A DNA stretch of 64,000 bases from Paenibacillus cellulositrophicus (GCF_009363095.1 NZ_CP045295.1:5175001-5239000); one strand, 5' to 3'; shown: positions 1 through 8,828, counted from the first letter of the stretch. The notes: generated from the sequence alone by a model not told the origin. A program made the numbers and translations.

Positions 1-295
1 ACCGGCTCCGGAACTGCAGAAGCTGGGCAAAGCGGGGGCTCTTCTGGATGCGGCACCGGTCGTAAATCATATCCGGGAAGTTTCTCCATCGCCGGGTCCA
101 CTTCTTTTGCTTTGCGTCGTATTCCATGGCAAAGATTTTTTTCTTGCTGTCGCTGACGTCCATCGGGGTAAACACAAATACGTCAAGTCCCAGCTTGCCG
201 CCTTCAACGATCATTTTCTGATAGATCGGTTTTTCCTCCAAATGCTTATGCTCGTTCAGATACAGCGTCAAGATGCCTAACACGGGTAGCGGCAC
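1..295 (-). CDS. YheC/YheD family ATP-grasp protein, N-terminal part (cut by window edge)
   Basis: Only the first 98 or so codons are present; the gene continues leftward out of the window. The readable protein begins VPLPVLGILTLYLNEHK and includes GGKLGLDVFVFTP and DMIYDRCRIQKS, typical of the N-terminus of the short YheC-type proteins of spore formers (endospore coat-associated ATP-grasp family). The chosen start is the GTG at 295, with AAGGTG about six bases upstream; a second in-frame GTG lies at 283 and an in-frame stop just upstream limits the start. The start lies inside the 3' end of the acetyltransferase gene (overlap 277-295), so translation is probably coupled. Last visible member of a leftward operon of related proteins. 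Substrate unknown. Confidence 0.85.
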   Translation of the reverse strand, partial: MPLPVLGILTLYLNEHKHLEEKPIYQKMIVEGGKLGLDVFVFTPMDVSDSKKKIFAMEYDAKQKKWTRRWRNFPDMIYDRCRIQKSPRFAQLLQFRSR

Positions 296-798
296 AGGGG
301 ATCACCTTCTTGGGTCAGAGTAATGGATGCACCATCCGGATCTCCACACGGCCCCTCCATGACCAGGGCAGGCTCTCCGGCAGCCCCCTGGTGGACGGCG
401 ACGGCGTGAAGTCCGGCGCGAAAGCACATTTTAACAAAAGGAAGCCGGCTCAGAAGAGCCTCGCATCGCATGGTGCCTAACTGCCGCAGCTGCGAGGCCA
501 GAAGGGAGGTGCCGATCCCTCTTCCGCGGTACAGCGGATGGACGACGACGAGACACCCCTCGGTCCCGTAGCCCGATACAAAGCTGACACCGGCCAGACG
601 TTCCCCGTCTTCGCACCGGACGGTTGCGGCCATAAGCGAGGTTCCCGGCGCAGCAAGCTGTTCCGCCGTCAATCGGGCAAGAAGAATGAACTCCGCGCGC
701 GCCGCCTGATTTCCGCCGTGTTCAAACACAAATTTGAGAATTTTGGCGTGCTGGCGCAGCCAATCTTCACGGGTCGGGGTTATCGTTAAGATCTGCAC
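277..798 (-). CDS. GNAT family N-acetyltransferase
   Basis: A 173-residue protein with the acetyl-CoA-binding motif A of the GNAT fold at residues 84-100 (VVVHPLYRGRGIGTSLL; R91-G-R-G-I-G is the pyrophosphate loop). The start is a GTG at 798 with AAGGGAAG about 11 bases upstream. It lies 22 bp after one YheC-type gene and overlaps the next by 19 bp, so it belongs to the ATP-grasp operon rather than being a chance neighbour. GNAT enzymes move an acetyl group to an amine; the acceptor cannot be read from the sequence. Its place among ATP-grasp ligases suggests it may act on the same, unknown, product. That link is inference. Confidence 0.8.
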   Translation of the reverse strand: MQILTITPTREDWLRQHAKILKFVFEHGGNQAARAEFILLARLTAEQLAAPGTSLMAATVRCEDGERLAGVSFVSGYGTEGCLVVVHPLYRGRGIGTSLLASQLRQLGTMRCEALLSRLPFVKMCFRAGLHAVAVHQGAAGEPALVMEGPCGDPDGASITLTQEGDPLCRYPC

Positions 799-820
799 CT
801 GTCAATCACTTCCCTTGCAA

Positions 821-1933
821 TTACATTTTAGGTTGATTGGAGAGATATTCGCTGTATTGGAAAATTCGCTTGAGAGACCGCTTCCGGATATGCGGTTCAT
901 CGAATTTCATCGGCTTGGCGTTTGCCTCAAAGAACCAGATATTTCCTAACTCGTCAATCCCGAGGTCCATCGACATCTCTCCATGTTCGTAGCCGGAAGC
1001 CTTCTCAATCTGGCGGGCGATGATGATCGCCGTCGTTCGGACGCGGTTCAGAATTACGGCCGACATCTCGGATCCGAATACATCGGACAGGAGCTTGCTG
1101 GGATCCTCGATCGTGCCGCCTCTTGGCACATGGGTCGTAATGCTCTTAGAACCCGCCATTCTGGCTCCGACACCGGTAACGCCCCATAAGCCTTTGTTGT
1201 TTTTTTGCAGCAGCGCCCTTAGGTCAAAGTGCCGGTTGTTGACGGATGCGAGCTCGATGCCCTGTTGAATAATGTAGCGTGCGCTGCCGGTTTCGCTTTT
1301 GATCCGTGCCCAGAGGCGGTACAGATTCCGCGTTTTGTACGTGGTGCTGGATCGGTGGTGCTGAACTTTGAGCCGGTACGGAAGCAGTTTGTCCCTCTGG
1401 TATCTCAGCATCATAATGCCTTTTCCGGCTTTTCCGCTTTCGGGCTTGAGGTAGAGGCAGGGATAACGCTCAAGCATTTTCTGCAGCGTGCTCACGTTTG
1501 TGAAGCGTTTGGTTTTCGGTACCAGATGCTCCGTCGCTTTGGAGCTTCTGAGCCATTCGAACAGATGCCATTTGTTAAAAAAGTGCGGATTGAACAGCGA
1601 AATGGATGGATGTTTCATGCATTCCTTGATTTTCTGGCGCACAGCGGGCCGGAGTTCGTCTTCACGCTGCGGAATCCGGTTATAGATGACCTGGGGCAGC
1701 GGAAAATACTGCTGTTCCCAGGTCTCCTCGTCATTCAGCGTAAATCCCTTGATCCGATCCTCCGTCAGCTTCAGATCTTTAGCTGTGACTACATAGACAG
1801 GAAATCCCATTTTCTGTCCTGTCTTGACAATATCTTCAAAGTTCTGCTGATTTCCCCGGAAATAACCGTGGGAATCCGACATGGTCAGGATGGCCACTAC
1901 GGGTTTGTTGTCGGTATGACTCCGGATGTTCAC
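821..1933 (-). CDS. YheC-type ATP-grasp protein (short form)
   Basis: A 370-residue member of the YheC/YheD family. The ATP-grasp nucleotide region is visible as YLKPESGKAGKGIMML (about residues 156-171), and the C-terminal metal-binding strand as MDLGIDELGNIWFFEANAKP (about 322-341). Length matches B. subtilis YheC (about 363). ATP-grasp enzymes join a carboxylate to an amine or thiol through an acyl-phosphate; the substrate of this family is not known, and members are linked to the spore coat. The GTG start at 1933 overlaps the stop of the upstream gene by four bases (GTGA), so the two are translationally coupled. Confidence 0.88.
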   Translation of the reverse strand: MNIRSHTDNKPVVAILTMSDSHGYFRGNQQNFEDIVKTGQKMGFPVYVVTAKDLKLTEDRIKGFTLNDEETWEQQYFPLPQVIYNRIPQREDELRPAVRQKIKECMKHPSISLFNPHFFNKWHLFEWLRSSKATEHLVPKTKRFTNVSTLQKMLERYPCLYLKPESGKAGKGIMMLRYQRDKLLPYRLKVQHHRSSTTYKTRNLYRLWARIKSETGSARYIIQQGIELASVNNRHFDLRALLQKNNKGLWGVTGVGARMAGSKSITTHVPRGGTIEDPSKLLSDVFGSEMSAVILNRVRTTAIIIARQIEKASGYEHGEMSMDLGIDELGNIWFFEANAKPMKFDEPHIRKRSLKRIFQYSEYLSNQPKM

Positions 1934-3306
1934 TCCACATCCCTCCTGCGGAACTTGCTCAAATACAGGCAGTGTTCAAGAATATGCTCTACAGATGCCT
2001 TGCCTTCCGCCTTGAGGGAAGGATGGCTGAAAATGGAACGGCCCGGCTTGGCGTTCGCTTCAAACATCCACACTTTCTCGTCTTGGTCGATACCCAGGTC
2101 AAAACCGATTTCTCCAAGGAGGTGCTGGTGATGGAACTCAATCGCTTCGGCCAGGGTAATCGCGACTTTTTTGGCGTTTTGCAGCACCTCGTCGGATCTG
2201 TCGCCAAAAGTCCGGCTCAATGCCTGTTCAGGAGTAAGGAGGGAGCCGCCATTCTTCAGGTGGGTCGTTACGCTGCCGCGGCCGGCCTTTTTGGCGCCGA
2301 CACCGACAACAACCCATTTGTTATTGCCGTTCTTATGCATATGGAAGCGGAAGTCGATCGGGCAGTTGTCGATTTCGACCAGCCGGATCCCCTGCTGAAT
2401 GACATACGTTTCCAAGGTGCGGCCATGTCTGGATTTAAGCATCCGCATCAAGCTGTTGAAGTTGCTGAAACGAAGCAGGACGTTGCCGCCTCCCTTGCGG
2501 TAACGGGCGAAATATCCCCTTTTCGGGAGGTAAGTCAAACGATAGATGCCTTTTCCCAAACTTCCTGCGGAAGGCTTATAGTACAGAAATTGATGCCTTT
2601 CAAGCATATCCTTGATCCGTTCCGGGGAAGGATTGATATGGGATTCGGGCACGTACCGGTTCACCGTGTTGTCGTCTTCAAGCAGCCGGTAGATGTCGGA
2701 TTTGTTGAAGAAGCTCCAGTTAAAAAACGGGATTCTCTTGCGTGTCAGCCGCTCTCTGAGCTGATTGATGGAAGAGGAGGTTTCCGCTTTCCGGCTCGGG
2801 AGGCGGTTGTAGACGACATCGGGCAGCGGAACGGTTTTGCGGTAAAAAGTGCCGTTGTCGTTCAGAAAATAGCCCCGGACCGTCTCCTGCTGCCAGTTGA
2901 TGTCCTTGGGCGTAAAGGCGAAAATATACGATTTCCTTTTTCCCTCGCGGAGAAGCTGTTTGATAAAAGTCGTCCGGGAAGCGAACGGCTGCGATGGCGA
3001 CGTGCTGGGGCCATCCGAGAGCACGCCGATCAGAGGACCGAGTTGGACTTCGTCCTCCTGGAGGTTTCTCAGCATGACCCCGCCGGCGTTTGGAACATGG
3101 ATGCCGCTTCGGACACCGGAGCTGAGGAACAGATGCTTACCCGTCTTTTTAATGGGCTTAACGGTTGCATTAACCATGTCTTTTCCCAGACGGAGCTGAA
3201 TATTCTTTTTGCCGGACAGCTTGAGGCTTTTCATCAGCGAATTCGAAATGTAGACGACTTTCTCGGGCTGCTGCGAAAAATGAACATTACAAAATGTCAA
3301 ACTCAT
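1930..3306 (-). CDS. YheD-type ATP-grasp protein (long form)
   Basis: A 458-residue long-form member of the YheC/YheD family. It has an N-terminal extension of about 90 residues before the shared core that begins LGPLIGVLSDG, then the ATP-grasp loop (YYKPSAGSLGKGIYRL) and the metal-binding strand (GFDLGIDQDEKVWMFEANAK). B. subtilis YheD is about 453 residues. The ATG at 3306 is preferred to a TTG three bases upstream because AGGAGG lies eight bases before it; this ATG overlaps the previous stop by one base. Part of a leftward operon. Substrate unknown; a role at the spore surface is inferred from the family. Confidence 0.88.
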   Translation of the reverse strand: MSLTFCNVHFSQQPEKVVYISNSLMKSLKLSGKKNIQLRLGKDMVNATVKPIKKTGKHLFLSSGVRSGIHVPNAGGVMLRNLQEDEVQLGPLIGVLSDGPSTSPSQPFASRTTFIKQLLREGKRKSYIFAFTPKDINWQQETVRGYFLNDNGTFYRKTVPLPDVVYNRLPSRKAETSSSINQLRERLTRKRIPFFNWSFFNKSDIYRLLEDDNTVNRYVPESHINPSPERIKDMLERHQFLYYKPSAGSLGKGIYRLTYLPKRGYFARYRKGGGNVLLRFSNFNSLMRMLKSRHGRTLETYVIQQGIRLVEIDNCPIDFRFHMHKNGNNKWVVVGVGAKKAGRGSVTTHLKNGGSLLTPEQALSRTFGDRSDEVLQNAKKVAITLAEAIEFHHQHLLGEIGFDLGIDQDEKVWMFEANAKPGRSIFSHPSLKAEGKASVEHILEHCLYLSKFRRRDVE

Positions 3307-4427
3307 CAATTTACCCTCCTAAGTTGTCGAAGCAATAAATAGCGGGCATAACGGAGCGGATTTTCCGTAGCGAGAACATCGCTGCCTGGTTCCCCAATGT
3401 GCCGGAAGGAGGTGCGCCCCGGTTTGGAATTGACTTCAAGCAGCCAGATTCTCCCTTTCGTATCAATGCCAAAATCGATACCCAGTTCTCCGAGCCGGCC
3501 ATAACGGCTTTCCAGAATCGGCGGAATCTTCTCCGACAGATTATGAAGACGATCCCTTATGTGTTCTGCCCGGTCAGCCCGGAATTGTTCGGTCAGAAAA
3601 GGCAGGACAGACAGAGGTTTTCCTCCGCCGTGAAGGTTTGAGGTAATGCTGTCCGGGTTGCCCAGGCGCAGCGCCATGCCGGTATGCATCCACGAACCCG
3701 TTTCATTTTTTTGCATCAGCACTCTAACGTCAAAAGGGGCGCCGTCTGCGCTGTACAAATGCAGGAAGGGCTGAATCAGGTACGAACGCTCCCCGGTAAA
3801 CCGCCGGATCCATGCCAGGCCGCATCGCGTATCGTCGAAATGCTTCACAAACGGCAGGTTGCTTGCGCTTCTTCCCCGGATCGTCAGAGATCCGTCTGCA
3901 GCATGGCGTGTGACGCGAAGCGTATTTTTTCCCTGGGATCCGCTCATCGGCTTCATGAACAGCTCGCCGTCATATTTCTCCAAGGAGCGCAGCAATTGGC
4001 TGCTCCCGCGATAGACGGCAGTCGGGGGAAGAAACGGCAGCAGGCCGGGCTCCTTCCGGAGCACTTGGTCCACCTGCCCTTTCCCGGGAAGTCCGCGGGA
4101 CCACAGGATCCACCTCTTCCCTGAAGGGGCGTCCGCCAACAGCCTCGCCGCTGCCCGGTATTCGCTGCCTCGCTGCGGAAAACAGCGGTCGTAGACGATA
4201 TCCGGAAAGGGGACCGTGGTTGCGTGCCACGCCCCATTGCTGAAGATATATCCCTGGATGTTCTCCTGTCCCTCGGGCACGCCGTCAGGGCAAAAAACGA
4301 CGACCTGAATACCGTATTTCCTGCCGGCCAGAGCCAATCGGCGGGCGTATCCTTCTCCCGAGAAGGGAGGGGAGCCCGGTGTGGAGGAACTTAGGATCCC
4401 AATGGTTCCGATTGTGGTTGTTTTCAT
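3306..4427 (-). CDS. YheC-type ATP-grasp protein (short form)
   Basis: A 373-residue short-form YheC/YheD protein. It has the family core (IGILSSSTPGSPPFSGEGYA at the N-terminus), the ATP-binding loop FMKPMSGSQGKNTLRV and the C-terminal strand GIDFGIDTKGRIWLLEVNSK. In the ATP loop GSQGKNTLR replaces the GSLGKGI seen in its neighbours, so this copy is more divergent. The ATG at 4427 has AGGAGGTG seven bases upstream. It sits between two long-form paralogues, giving a long-short-long-short order along the operon. Confidence 0.87.
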   Translation of the reverse strand: MKTTTIGTIGILSSSTPGSPPFSGEGYARRLALAGRKYGIQVVVFCPDGVPEGQENIQGYIFSNGAWHATTVPFPDIVYDRCFPQRGSEYRAAARLLADAPSGKRWILWSRGLPGKGQVDQVLRKEPGLLPFLPPTAVYRGSSQLLRSLEKYDGELFMKPMSGSQGKNTLRVTRHAADGSLTIRGRSASNLPFVKHFDDTRCGLAWIRRFTGERSYLIQPFLHLYSADGAPFDVRVLMQKNETGSWMHTGMALRLGNPDSITSNLHGGGKPLSVLPFLTEQFRADRAEHIRDRLHNLSEKIPPILESRYGRLGELGIDFGIDTKGRIWLLEVNSKPGRTSFRHIGEPGSDVLATENPLRYARYLLLRQLRRVN

Positions 4428-4438
4428 CGCGGCACCTC

Positions 4439-5806
4439 CTAAAACCCTGACAAGAAGGCGCAGTATTCCAGCAGGCGTTTGACGGAAGGCCTTATTTTCT
4501 GTTCATGGAGCGGCGTATTGTCGTTTTTGGAAGGCTTGGAATTGACCTCGAGCAGCCATATTTTACCGGAGGTATCCATGGCCAGGTCGATGCCGAGTTC
4601 GCCGAAATGGGCGGGCAGCAGCGCATCCAGGCCTTTGGCAATGTCCAGCGAAGCCCGCTGCAGCTTGGCGTGTGCGGTGCTTTTCACGGCCGACGGGAGA
4701 GCGCAGCGGTTCACAGCTTCCTTTACGCTGCTGAGGGTTCCCCCTCTGGCGAGGTTCGAGACAAAATGATTCCCGCCCGCGATCCTGGCCACGACCGAGG
4801 TCACGCTCCATTTACCCAGTCCGTTCTTCTGGACGAGCGCACGGAAATCGATGGGCCGTTTGCTGTGGTCGATGAGCGTCAAGCCCTGCTGAATTTGGTA
4901 GCGGGTGCTTTTCATCTTTCCGGAGACGTTGGTAAACAGTTTGTTAAGGTTGGGATAGCTTTGTTTTTTGGGTCCGCCCACCGATGTTTCCAAAGTTTGG
5001 TAGGTGCCGTCAGACTGCCTGGAGATCCGGATGATCCCTTTGCCGAGGCTGCCCCGCACCGGTTTCAGAAAAACAACCGGATACTGGCTGCACATCTTCT
5101 TCAGGATGGAATAGCCGGTCAGCAGGTGCGATTCCGGCATGAGCCGGGATAAGGAGGAGTCCTGCTTCAGCGTGTCGAACACTTCATTTTTGTCCAAAAA
5201 CTTTTCGTTGAATATGTGGCTCCCGTAGCGGGATTTTACTTCTTTCATAAAATGCTGTACGCTAGGTTTATTCTCCATTTTGCGTGTCGTCAGGCGGTTA
5301 TTGATGACATCTGCGATAGGCATCGTTGTCTGGCGCCATCCGCCGTCATAGATCCAGCCCTGTATGCTGCTTGCACTCTCGGTGATGTGATTCGGAGTGA
5401 AGAAGTATACGTATGCACCCTGCTTGCGGCAGGCGTTGACGAGTTCCCTGCAGAACATGGAAATGGAACCGAACGGCTTTTCCGGTGTGTCAGGATAATC
5501 CCGGCTGATCAGGACACTGATGAGCGGACCCAGCCTGAGCGTTTTGCTGGATGAGCTGTATGCCGCTCGGAGCACGGGACGGGACGCTAAGCCCATTTTG
5601 CGGGCCAGTGGCTCGCTGATGCGCAGGCCGGAATATTTTGCTGCGGAAATAACGGTGATCTCTTGTCTAAAGGAACCAAAGGACAGCTGCAGAGGCCGGT
5701 CGGTGGGAATCTTCCACTGTTTGATCAGTCTCTCGCCGAGCATGACGGTGTTTTCTTTCACAATGCCCGGGCTGAACGTTTGGACCGGTAGCTTTTTTTT
5801 GGACAT
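4439..5806 (-). CDS. YheD-type ATP-grasp protein (long form), first gene of the operon
   Basis: A 455-residue long-form YheC/YheD protein. It has an N-terminal extension with a short hydrophilic start (MSKKKLPVQTFSPGI), the core beginning at LGPLISVLISRDY, the ATP-grasp loop VFLKPVRGSLGKGIIRIS and the metal-binding strand GIDLAMDTSGKIWLLEVNSK. The start is the ATG at 5806 with AAGGAG seven bases upstream. It is the promoter-proximal gene of the leftward ATP-grasp operon and is divergent from yheA, the same neighbourhood as yheA-yheC-yheD in B. subtilis. Confidence 0.9.
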   Translation of the reverse strand: MSKKKLPVQTFSPGIVKENTVMLGERLIKQWKIPTDRPLQLSFGSFRQEITVISAAKYSGLRISEPLARKMGLASRPVLRAAYSSSSKTLRLGPLISVLISRDYPDTPEKPFGSISMFCRELVNACRKQGAYVYFFTPNHITESASSIQGWIYDGGWRQTTMPIADVINNRLTTRKMENKPSVQHFMKEVKSRYGSHIFNEKFLDKNEVFDTLKQDSSLSRLMPESHLLTGYSILKKMCSQYPVVFLKPVRGSLGKGIIRISRQSDGTYQTLETSVGGPKKQSYPNLNKLFTNVSGKMKSTRYQIQQGLTLIDHSKRPIDFRALVQKNGLGKWSVTSVVARIAGGNHFVSNLARGGTLSSVKEAVNRCALPSAVKSTAHAKLQRASLDIAKGLDALLPAHFGELGIDLAMDTSGKIWLLEVNSKPSKNDNTPLHEQKIRPSVKRLLEYCAFLSGF

Positions 5807-6096
5807 CGTGGATCTCCTTCCAACAACAACTTGATGTCTACAGGGCAGATAAGGAGCATCTGCAATATTGCATGTAATGCATCATATGAGGACATATATC
5901 CCTTGGTGATTGACCCACTTTTATAAAAACCGGGATTTCAGCCCTTCATTTTTCCGGAGACGGTCGGATTGATAAGCTGTGAGCGAAGCAAAAGCTTGCG
6001 ATTATCGCAGGATTCACTTCCGCGGGAGCCAGCGGTCCGTCTTCCATAAACACGTCGATTGGTGACTGCCCAAATTTAAGGAGGAAATGACAACCT
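5807..6096. promoter_or_regulatory. Divergent intergenic region between ATP-grasp operon and yheA
   Basis: These 290 bp separate the leftward ATP-grasp operon from rightward yheA and must hold promoters for both. On the minus strand there is a CATATGAT hexamer-like element (about 5880-5887) that resembles the -10 of mother-cell sporulation promoters, but no matching -35 at proper spacing was found, so this is only a hint. AAGGAGG for yheA lies at the right edge. No small gene was seen. Confidence 0.35.
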
Positions 6097-6444
6097 ATGA
6101 ACATTTATGACAAAGCGCACGATTTGGCCAAAGCCCTAAAGGAAAGCTCGGAGGTCCAGGAAATCAGCTCGGCGATGAGCCTGATTGAAGCGGATCCGGA
6201 AAGCAAACAAATGCTTGAGGATTTCCGCCAGCGGCAGATGGAAATTCAGCAGCGGATGATGTCCGGGGATATGCCATCCCAGGAGGAGATGGAGAAGATG
6301 GAGAAGCTCTTCGACGTGCTCAGCCTGAACCTGAACATCCGCCGGTTGTTTGAAGCGGAGCGCCGCCTCAGCACGATCATTGAGGACGTGAATAAAATCA
6401 TTTCGGACAGCCTCCAGCATCTGTATGGTGGACAGAGTCTGTAG
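6097..6444 (+). CDS. yheA: YheA, YlbF/YmcA family protein
   Basis: A 115-residue, mostly alpha-helical, highly charged protein. It matches the UPF0342 / YheA branch of the YlbF-YmcA family: MNIYDKAHDLAKAL at the start, ADPESKQMLEDFR in the middle and an EAERRLSTIIEDVNKIIS helix near the end. YlbF and YmcA form a complex that affects competence, sporulation and biofilm gene expression; YheA itself has no firmly known role. AAGGAGG lies 11 bases before the ATG. The neighbourhood (yheA beside yheC/yheD genes) matches B. subtilis and supports the name. Confidence 0.85.
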   Translation: MNIYDKAHDLAKALKESSEVQEISSAMSLIEADPESKQMLEDFRQRQMEIQQRMMSGDMPSQEEMEKMEKLFDVLSLNLNIRRLFEAERRLSTIIEDVNKIISDSLQHLYGGQSL

Positions 6445-6528
6445 GTTGTACAAAACTTTTCTCATATTTTTGCAGACCCCTTCATAGAGTAGAAATATAG
6501 AGTTACCAAATGAAGGAGCTGCGATGAG

Positions 6529-6816
6529 ATGAAAAAAAGAAGCAAACTGAAGCATTCCATTTACCTACTTCTCGCTCTGGCGATGCTGGTGTACGCTCTG
6601 CCCCGGATCAACTTCAGCGGCGGATGGACCTGGGCTTCCGGGTTCGGAGCGGCCTGGGCCGTGTTTGCCTTCCTGATAATCGGCTCGCACCTGCATTATT
6701 TGCTTGGGGTGGACGAAGAGAAGCAAAGAGCGCTGGAGCGCATCCGCAAGGCCAAGCTGCAGCAGTGGCAGCTGAAATGGCCGGAGGAAACACAGCAGCG
6801 TCAGGAAAATGTATAA
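6529..6816 (+). CDS. Small two-helix membrane protein of unknown function
   Basis: A 95-residue protein. A basic N-terminus (MKKRSKLK) is followed by two hydrophobic segments (about residues 10-26 and 35-60) and a charged cytoplasmic tail (EEKQRALERIRKAKLQQW) that may be a short coiled coil. GAAGGAG lies 10 bases before the ATG at 6529. It follows yheA by 84 bp and ends in a clear terminator, so it may be the second gene of that transcript. I do not recognise the family. Confidence 0.7.
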   Translation: MKKRSKLKHSIYLLLALAMLVYALPRINFSGGWTWASGFGAAWAVFAFLIIGSHLHYLLGVDEEKQRALERIRKAKLQQWQLKWPEETQQRQENV

Positions 6817-6823
6817 ATGCGAT

Positions 6824-6869
6824 AAAAAGCTGTCTTGCGCAATGTTAATGCGTGGAGGCAGCTTTTTTT
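6824..6869 (+). terminator. Rho-independent terminator after the small membrane protein gene
   Basis: AAAAAGCTG at 6824-6832 pairs with CAGCTTTTT, followed by a T-run. The stem is extended by TGCGC/GCGTG pairing around the loop. Confidence 0.75.
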
Positions 6870-6944
6870 GCGTTGTTATTTTCCGGCCTCAACCATGATA
6901 TAATAGTACAGTATGGTACAGATAGAAACGTGGGGGTGTAACAG

Positions 6945-8279
6945 TTGGAGGGCCGCGATGAAACGATTACGAAACATGAGCAGCTGCTGCAGCATATCGA
7001 AGGGCTGAAAATTGGCACCAAGATTTCGGTCCGCAAGCTGGCGAAGGAAATGTCCGTTAGCGAAGGGACTGCTTACCGGGCGGTAAAGGACGCCGAAAAC
7101 CTGGGCATCGTTGTGACCAAGGAGAGGATCGGCACCGTCCGGGTCGAGAAGAAGCCGCGGAATATTTCCGAGCAGCTCACCTTCGCCGACGTGGTCGAGA
7201 TCGTGGAAGGCCACATGATCGGCGGAGCCGATGGACTTAATAAACATCTGCATAAATACGTTATCGGCGCCATGGAGGTGGACGCCATGGCCCGTTACAT
7301 CGACGCGGGCAGCCTGCTCATCGTCGGCAACCGCTCCGACGCGCATTCGCTGGCGCTGGAGCAGGGAGCGGGCGTGCTCATCACCGGCGGATTCGGAACG
7401 AGCCGGGAGGTCAAGGAGCTGGCCGACACGCTCGACCTGCCGATTTTTTCATCGCGCCACGACACGTTTACGGTGGCGTCGCTGATCAACCGGGCCATTT
7501 TCGACCGCCTGATCAAGAAGAAAATTATGATCGTCGAGGACATCGTCAACACCCGGGCCAAAATCCACGCCCTCAAGCTGTCGAGCACCGTGGCGGATTG
7601 CAAGGCGCTGGCGGATCAGACCGGACAGCTGCGGCTGCCGGTCATCGACGAGTGGAACCGGGTGCTCGGGATCGTGAACCGGAGCGATATGAAGGACCTG
7701 CCCGATGGGCAGAGCATCGAGAAGCTGCTGGTCCGCAATCCGGTCACGGCCGGACTACAAACCTCGCTCGCGTCCGCAGCGCAGCTCATGATGTGGGAAG
7801 GCGTGGACTTTCTGCCGATCGTGGACCGCAACCGCAAGCTGGTAGCTACCGTGTCGCGGAAAGAAGTGCTACAGGCCATGCGCGACGCCCGCAAGCAGCC
7901 GCAGCTCGGCGAGACGTTCGACCATTTGATCTGGAACGGATTTGCGGATGAGCGGGATGAGGAGGGAAGGCTCTTTTTCCACGGCTTTATTACGCCGCAG
8001 ATGGCGACGGATCTCGGTACGATTTCGGAAGGCATCCTGACCACGGTGATGACGCAGGCGGCGCTGCGGGCGGCGAAGGATATGACGGGGAACGACTTTG
8101 TCCTGGATAACATGTCAACGTATTTCGTCCGCCCGGTGCAGATCGAGGACCCGGTGACCGTCATGCCGCGGCTGCTGGAGGCGAGTCGGCGGACGTGCAA
8201 GATCGAAATCGAAATGCTGCATGACGACAGCCTGGTGGCCAAAGCCGTGCTGACGCTTCATTCTATCGAGCATGGATAA
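6945..8279 (+). CDS. ytoI: YtoI-like CBS/DRTGG/hotdog regulator
   Basis: A 444-residue multidomain protein. An N-terminal winged-helix segment (KISVRKLAKEMSVSEGTAYR, about 24-43) is followed by a DRTGG-type domain (about 65-195), two CBS repeats (about 200-315) that normally bind adenine nucleotides, and a C-terminal hotdog thioesterase-like domain (about 330-440). This matches B. subtilis YtoI. The start is the TTG at 6945 with GGGGGTG upstream. A TATAAT element lies at about 6897-6902. The neighbours ytpI, ytrI, ytrH and dnaE support the name. Function is not established; the architecture suggests a ligand-sensing transcription factor. Confidence 0.85.
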   Translation: MEGRDETITKHEQLLQHIEGLKIGTKISVRKLAKEMSVSEGTAYRAVKDAENLGIVVTKERIGTVRVEKKPRNISEQLTFADVVEIVEGHMIGGADGLNKHLHKYVIGAMEVDAMARYIDAGSLLIVGNRSDAHSLALEQGAGVLITGGFGTSREVKELADTLDLPIFSSRHDTFTVASLINRAIFDRLIKKKIMIVEDIVNTRAKIHALKLSSTVADCKALADQTGQLRLPVIDEWNRVLGIVNRSDMKDLPDGQSIEKLLVRNPVTAGLQTSLASAAQLMMWEGVDFLPIVDRNRKLVATVSRKEVLQAMRDARKQPQLGETFDHLIWNGFADERDEEGRLFFHGFITPQMATDLGTISEGILTTVMTQAALRAAKDMTGNDFVLDNMSTYFVRPVQIEDPVTVMPRLLEASRRTCKIEIEMLHDDSLVAKAVLTLHSIEHG

Positions 8280-8328
8280 CAGGTAACGGGCATGGCTGGA
8301 TTGGCCATGGTCTTAGCCAGACATAAAT

Positions 8329-8370
8329 ATAACCGGCAGCATCTTTGATCAAAGATACGGCCGGTTATTT
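8329..8370. terminator. Bidirectional hairpin between ytoI and ytpI
   Basis: ATAACCGGC at 8329-8337 pairs with GCCGGTTAT at 8360-8368. A second perfect palindrome (ATCTTTGATCAAAGAT, 8341-8356) forms the inner part. It lies between convergent genes and can end both transcripts. Confidence 0.6.
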
Positions 8371-8466
8371 GTTGTGTGTGGCCCCGATTATCTCCTGCAC
8401 ATTAAAGTTTGGGTCTTGTCCACGCTTGGAAGATTCAGATTACTCTGCGCAATTGCAGCATCAGGT

Positions 8467-8778
8467 TCAAGCTTTCGTATCTGAGGATTTCATGCGGCTG
8501 AAATGGCCCCGATTGCGGATGCCCGCGAAAATATTGAACGCCCCGAGGACGAGGAACAGCCCCTCGATAACGACCGCGGCGGTCGATCCATGGAAAATAA
8601 ACATGCAGATCAGCGCAAGCACGATCAGCATTATTCCAAGGCAGATATTCATATTCGAGCCGTACAAGCCCCGGTCACGGACATCGGCGGAACGCCGGGC
8701 GCGGTAGCTGTAGTAAGCGGAACATAAACAGGTAATCACCAGCAGCGCAAATAGGCAATAGCGGATGACGGAAATCAT
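8467..8778 (-). CDS. ytpI: YtpI family membrane protein
   Basis: About 104 residues with three hydrophobic segments (SVIRYCLFALLVITCLCSAY, ICLGIMLIVLALICMFIF, AAVVIEGLFLVLGAFNIFAG), consistent with the YtpI family found beside ytoI in Bacillus. The ATG at 8778 is preferred to an upstream ATG at 8814 because AAGGAG lies 11 bases before it and the longer form would start inside that site. Function unknown. Confidence 0.75.
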   Translation of the reverse strand: MISVIRYCLFALLVITCLCSAYYSYRARRSADVRDRGLYGSNMNICLGIMLIVLALICMFIFHGSTAAVVIEGLFLVLGAFNIFAGIRNRGHFSRMKSSDTKA

Positions 8779-8828
8779 CGAATGCTGCAGCTCCTTTACT
8801 GTCAATAACTTCAATATTCCTCATTGTA

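Noticed and set aside
1972..3342. Long open frame on the plus strand opposite the YheD-type gene
   Set aside because: It is antisense to a clear ATP-grasp gene, has no ribosome site and its protein has no recognisable motif.
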